Below are positions 7,216-7,496 of a stretch of DNA of 7,496 bases, one piece after another. How positions within the stretch are numbered: the first letter of the stretch is position 1; the number at the start of each line of letters is the position of its first letter. This stretch comes from Planctomycetaceae bacterium (GTDB taxonomy: Bacteria; Planctomycetota; Planctomycetia; Pirellulales; Thermoguttaceae). Position numbers and translations under genes: made by a program. The notes under the pieces are model-generated. The model searched no databases, was not told the origin of the DNA, and worked only from the letters and a program-made list of their open reading frames with translations. The stretch spans positions 1 through 7,496 of the forward strand of contig JAIRLW010000211.1 of assembly GCA_031259095.1 (NCBI GenBank). The letters are read 5' to 3'.

Positions 7216-7244
7216 TCAACTTTCCACATTTCGTGGAAAGTTGA
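7216..7244. promoter_or_regulatory. Perfect 12+12 bp inverted repeat, operator-like
   Basis: TCAACTTTCCAC (7216-7227) and GTGGAAAGTTGA (7233-7244) are exact reverse complements around a five-base centre (ATTTC). No T-run follows on either strand, so it is unlikely to be an intrinsic terminator. Its centre at 7230 lies about 64 bases upstream of the predicted RND transcription start, where activators often bind. A dimeric regulator site for the pump is the simplest reading. The alternative is an RNA stem in a + strand transcript ending at the terminator at 7280-7309. Confidence 0.65.
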
Positions 7245-7279
7245 TCGTGGACATGAAAGAAAGAATAATTGTCAGGTAG

Positions 7280-7309
7280 GCGACCAGACGGCGTGTGGTT
7301 GCTTTTTTT
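7280..7309 (+). terminator. Intrinsic terminator on the + strand without an obvious gene
   Basis: GCGACCAGAC (7280-7289) pairs with GTGTGGTTGC (7293-7302) over a three-base loop, with one G-T pair and one G-G mismatch. Seven T follow at once (7303-7309). This has the full form of a rho-independent terminator for rightward transcription. Everything to its left back to 3771 is coded on the - strand, so the transcript it would end is unidentified. Confidence 0.65.
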
Positions 7310-7428
7310 CATTGTTCATTTCTAATTGCACGAGTGATTTGGCAAACCGCTTGTTTCGTAAGTCTTTGTATTTTCTAGGTTTGTGTAAAACACTTTGGGT
7401 GGTTTTCCCTTTTCTATGTTTACTTACT

Positions 7429-7464
7429 TGTAAAAAACTATGTTAAAAAACCTGTTAAAAACAG
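7429..7464. repeat. Three imperfect 12-bp tandem repeats
   Basis: Three head-to-tail units of 12 bases start at 7429, 7441 and 7453: TGTAAAAAACTA, TGTTAAAAAACC and TGTTAAAAACAG. All share TGT followed by an A-run and a C. The last copy overlaps the terminator stem. A-runs spaced by about one helical turn could bend the DNA. The array is too short for a claim of iterons. Confidence 0.5.
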
Positions 7465-7470
7465 GGCGTT
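7445..7470 (-). terminator. Intrinsic terminator, mainly for leftward transcription entering from the right edge
   Basis: CCTGTT (7451-7456) and AACAGG (7460-7465) form a six-pair stem with a three-base loop. On the - strand it is followed immediately by six T (complement of 7445-7450). On the + strand a T5 run comes three to four bases after the stem, so it may work both ways. It probably ends a - strand gene located beyond 7496, which would isolate that gene from the RND transcript. Confidence 0.6.
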
Positions 7471-7496
7471 TTTGGTAGGGAAGTGTCAGGAAGTGA

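Larger units (their letters stand above)
7119..7496. other. Signal-rich intergenic region of 378 bases upstream of the RND gene
   Basis: No convincing gene is present on either strand. An 84-codon frame on the - strand (7058-7312) overlaps the RND start and crosses two hairpins, so it is rejected. The region holds the RND promoter, a perfect palindrome, a + strand terminator, a tandem repeat and a - strand terminator, each listed separately. Between 7310 and 7428 I see nothing recognisable apart from T-rich sequence. Confidence 0.6.

Noticed and set aside
7216..7309. A riboswitch in the RND leader formed by the two hairpins
   Set aside because: No known aptamer core was recognisable, and the predicted RND transcription start near 7166 would leave both hairpins outside the leader.
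7058..7312. An 84-codon open frame on the - strand upstream of and overlapping the RND gene
   Set aside because: It has no Shine-Dalgarno site, overlaps the RND start by 61 bases in another frame, spans both the + strand terminator hairpin and the perfect palindrome, and its product resembles no family I know.

Overview
This 7.5 kb window looks like accessory chromosome of a Gram-negative bacterium with fairly low GC. The most likely source is a member of the Planctomycetota or a related PVC lineage. The grounds are a secreted single-domain DUF1080 (3-keto-disaccharide hydrolase-like) protein, an IS630 remnant, a small lipoprotein, and several genes without a clear Shine-Dalgarno site. The assignment is an inference, because no ribosomal or other marker gene is present.

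Layout from left to right. Positions 19-413 (+) hold a wrecked IS630-type transposase: the N-terminal helix-turn-helix is joined directly to the C-terminal catalytic segment, followed by a nonsense codon and two frameshifts. Positions 443-1453 (+) encode a 336-residue membrane-anchored protein that I do not recognise. It converges on a 70-residue putative lipoprotein (1532-1744, -). A 326-base divergent spacer (1745-2070) carries a good promoter for the secreted DUF1080 protein (2071-2769, +). That gene converges on a class II Fic protein (2943-3668, -), with a hairpin and a short 9-bp tandem repeat between them. Upstream of fic on the same strand is a large RND efflux-pump inner-membrane subunit (3771-7118, -). 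The two are separated by 102 bases rich in overlapping inverted repeats.

The last 378 bases (7119-7496) contain no convincing gene but are full of signals. They include a promoter for the RND gene (TTGCAA, 17 bases, TAAAAT), a perfect 12+12 bp inverted repeat about 14 bases upstream of its -35 box, an intrinsic terminator on the + strand that no visible gene explains, a 3 x 12 bp tandem repeat, and a terminator on the - strand that probably ends a gene lying beyond the right edge.

The genes do not form one obvious pathway. The RND pump lacks its membrane-fusion and outer-membrane partners inside the window; they may lie beyond the right edge or elsewhere. I see no CRISPR array, tRNA, rRNA or clear defence island. 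No complete undescribed system can be claimed. The best leads are the regulatory region upstream of the pump, including a possible small RNA, and the unrecognised 336-residue protein.
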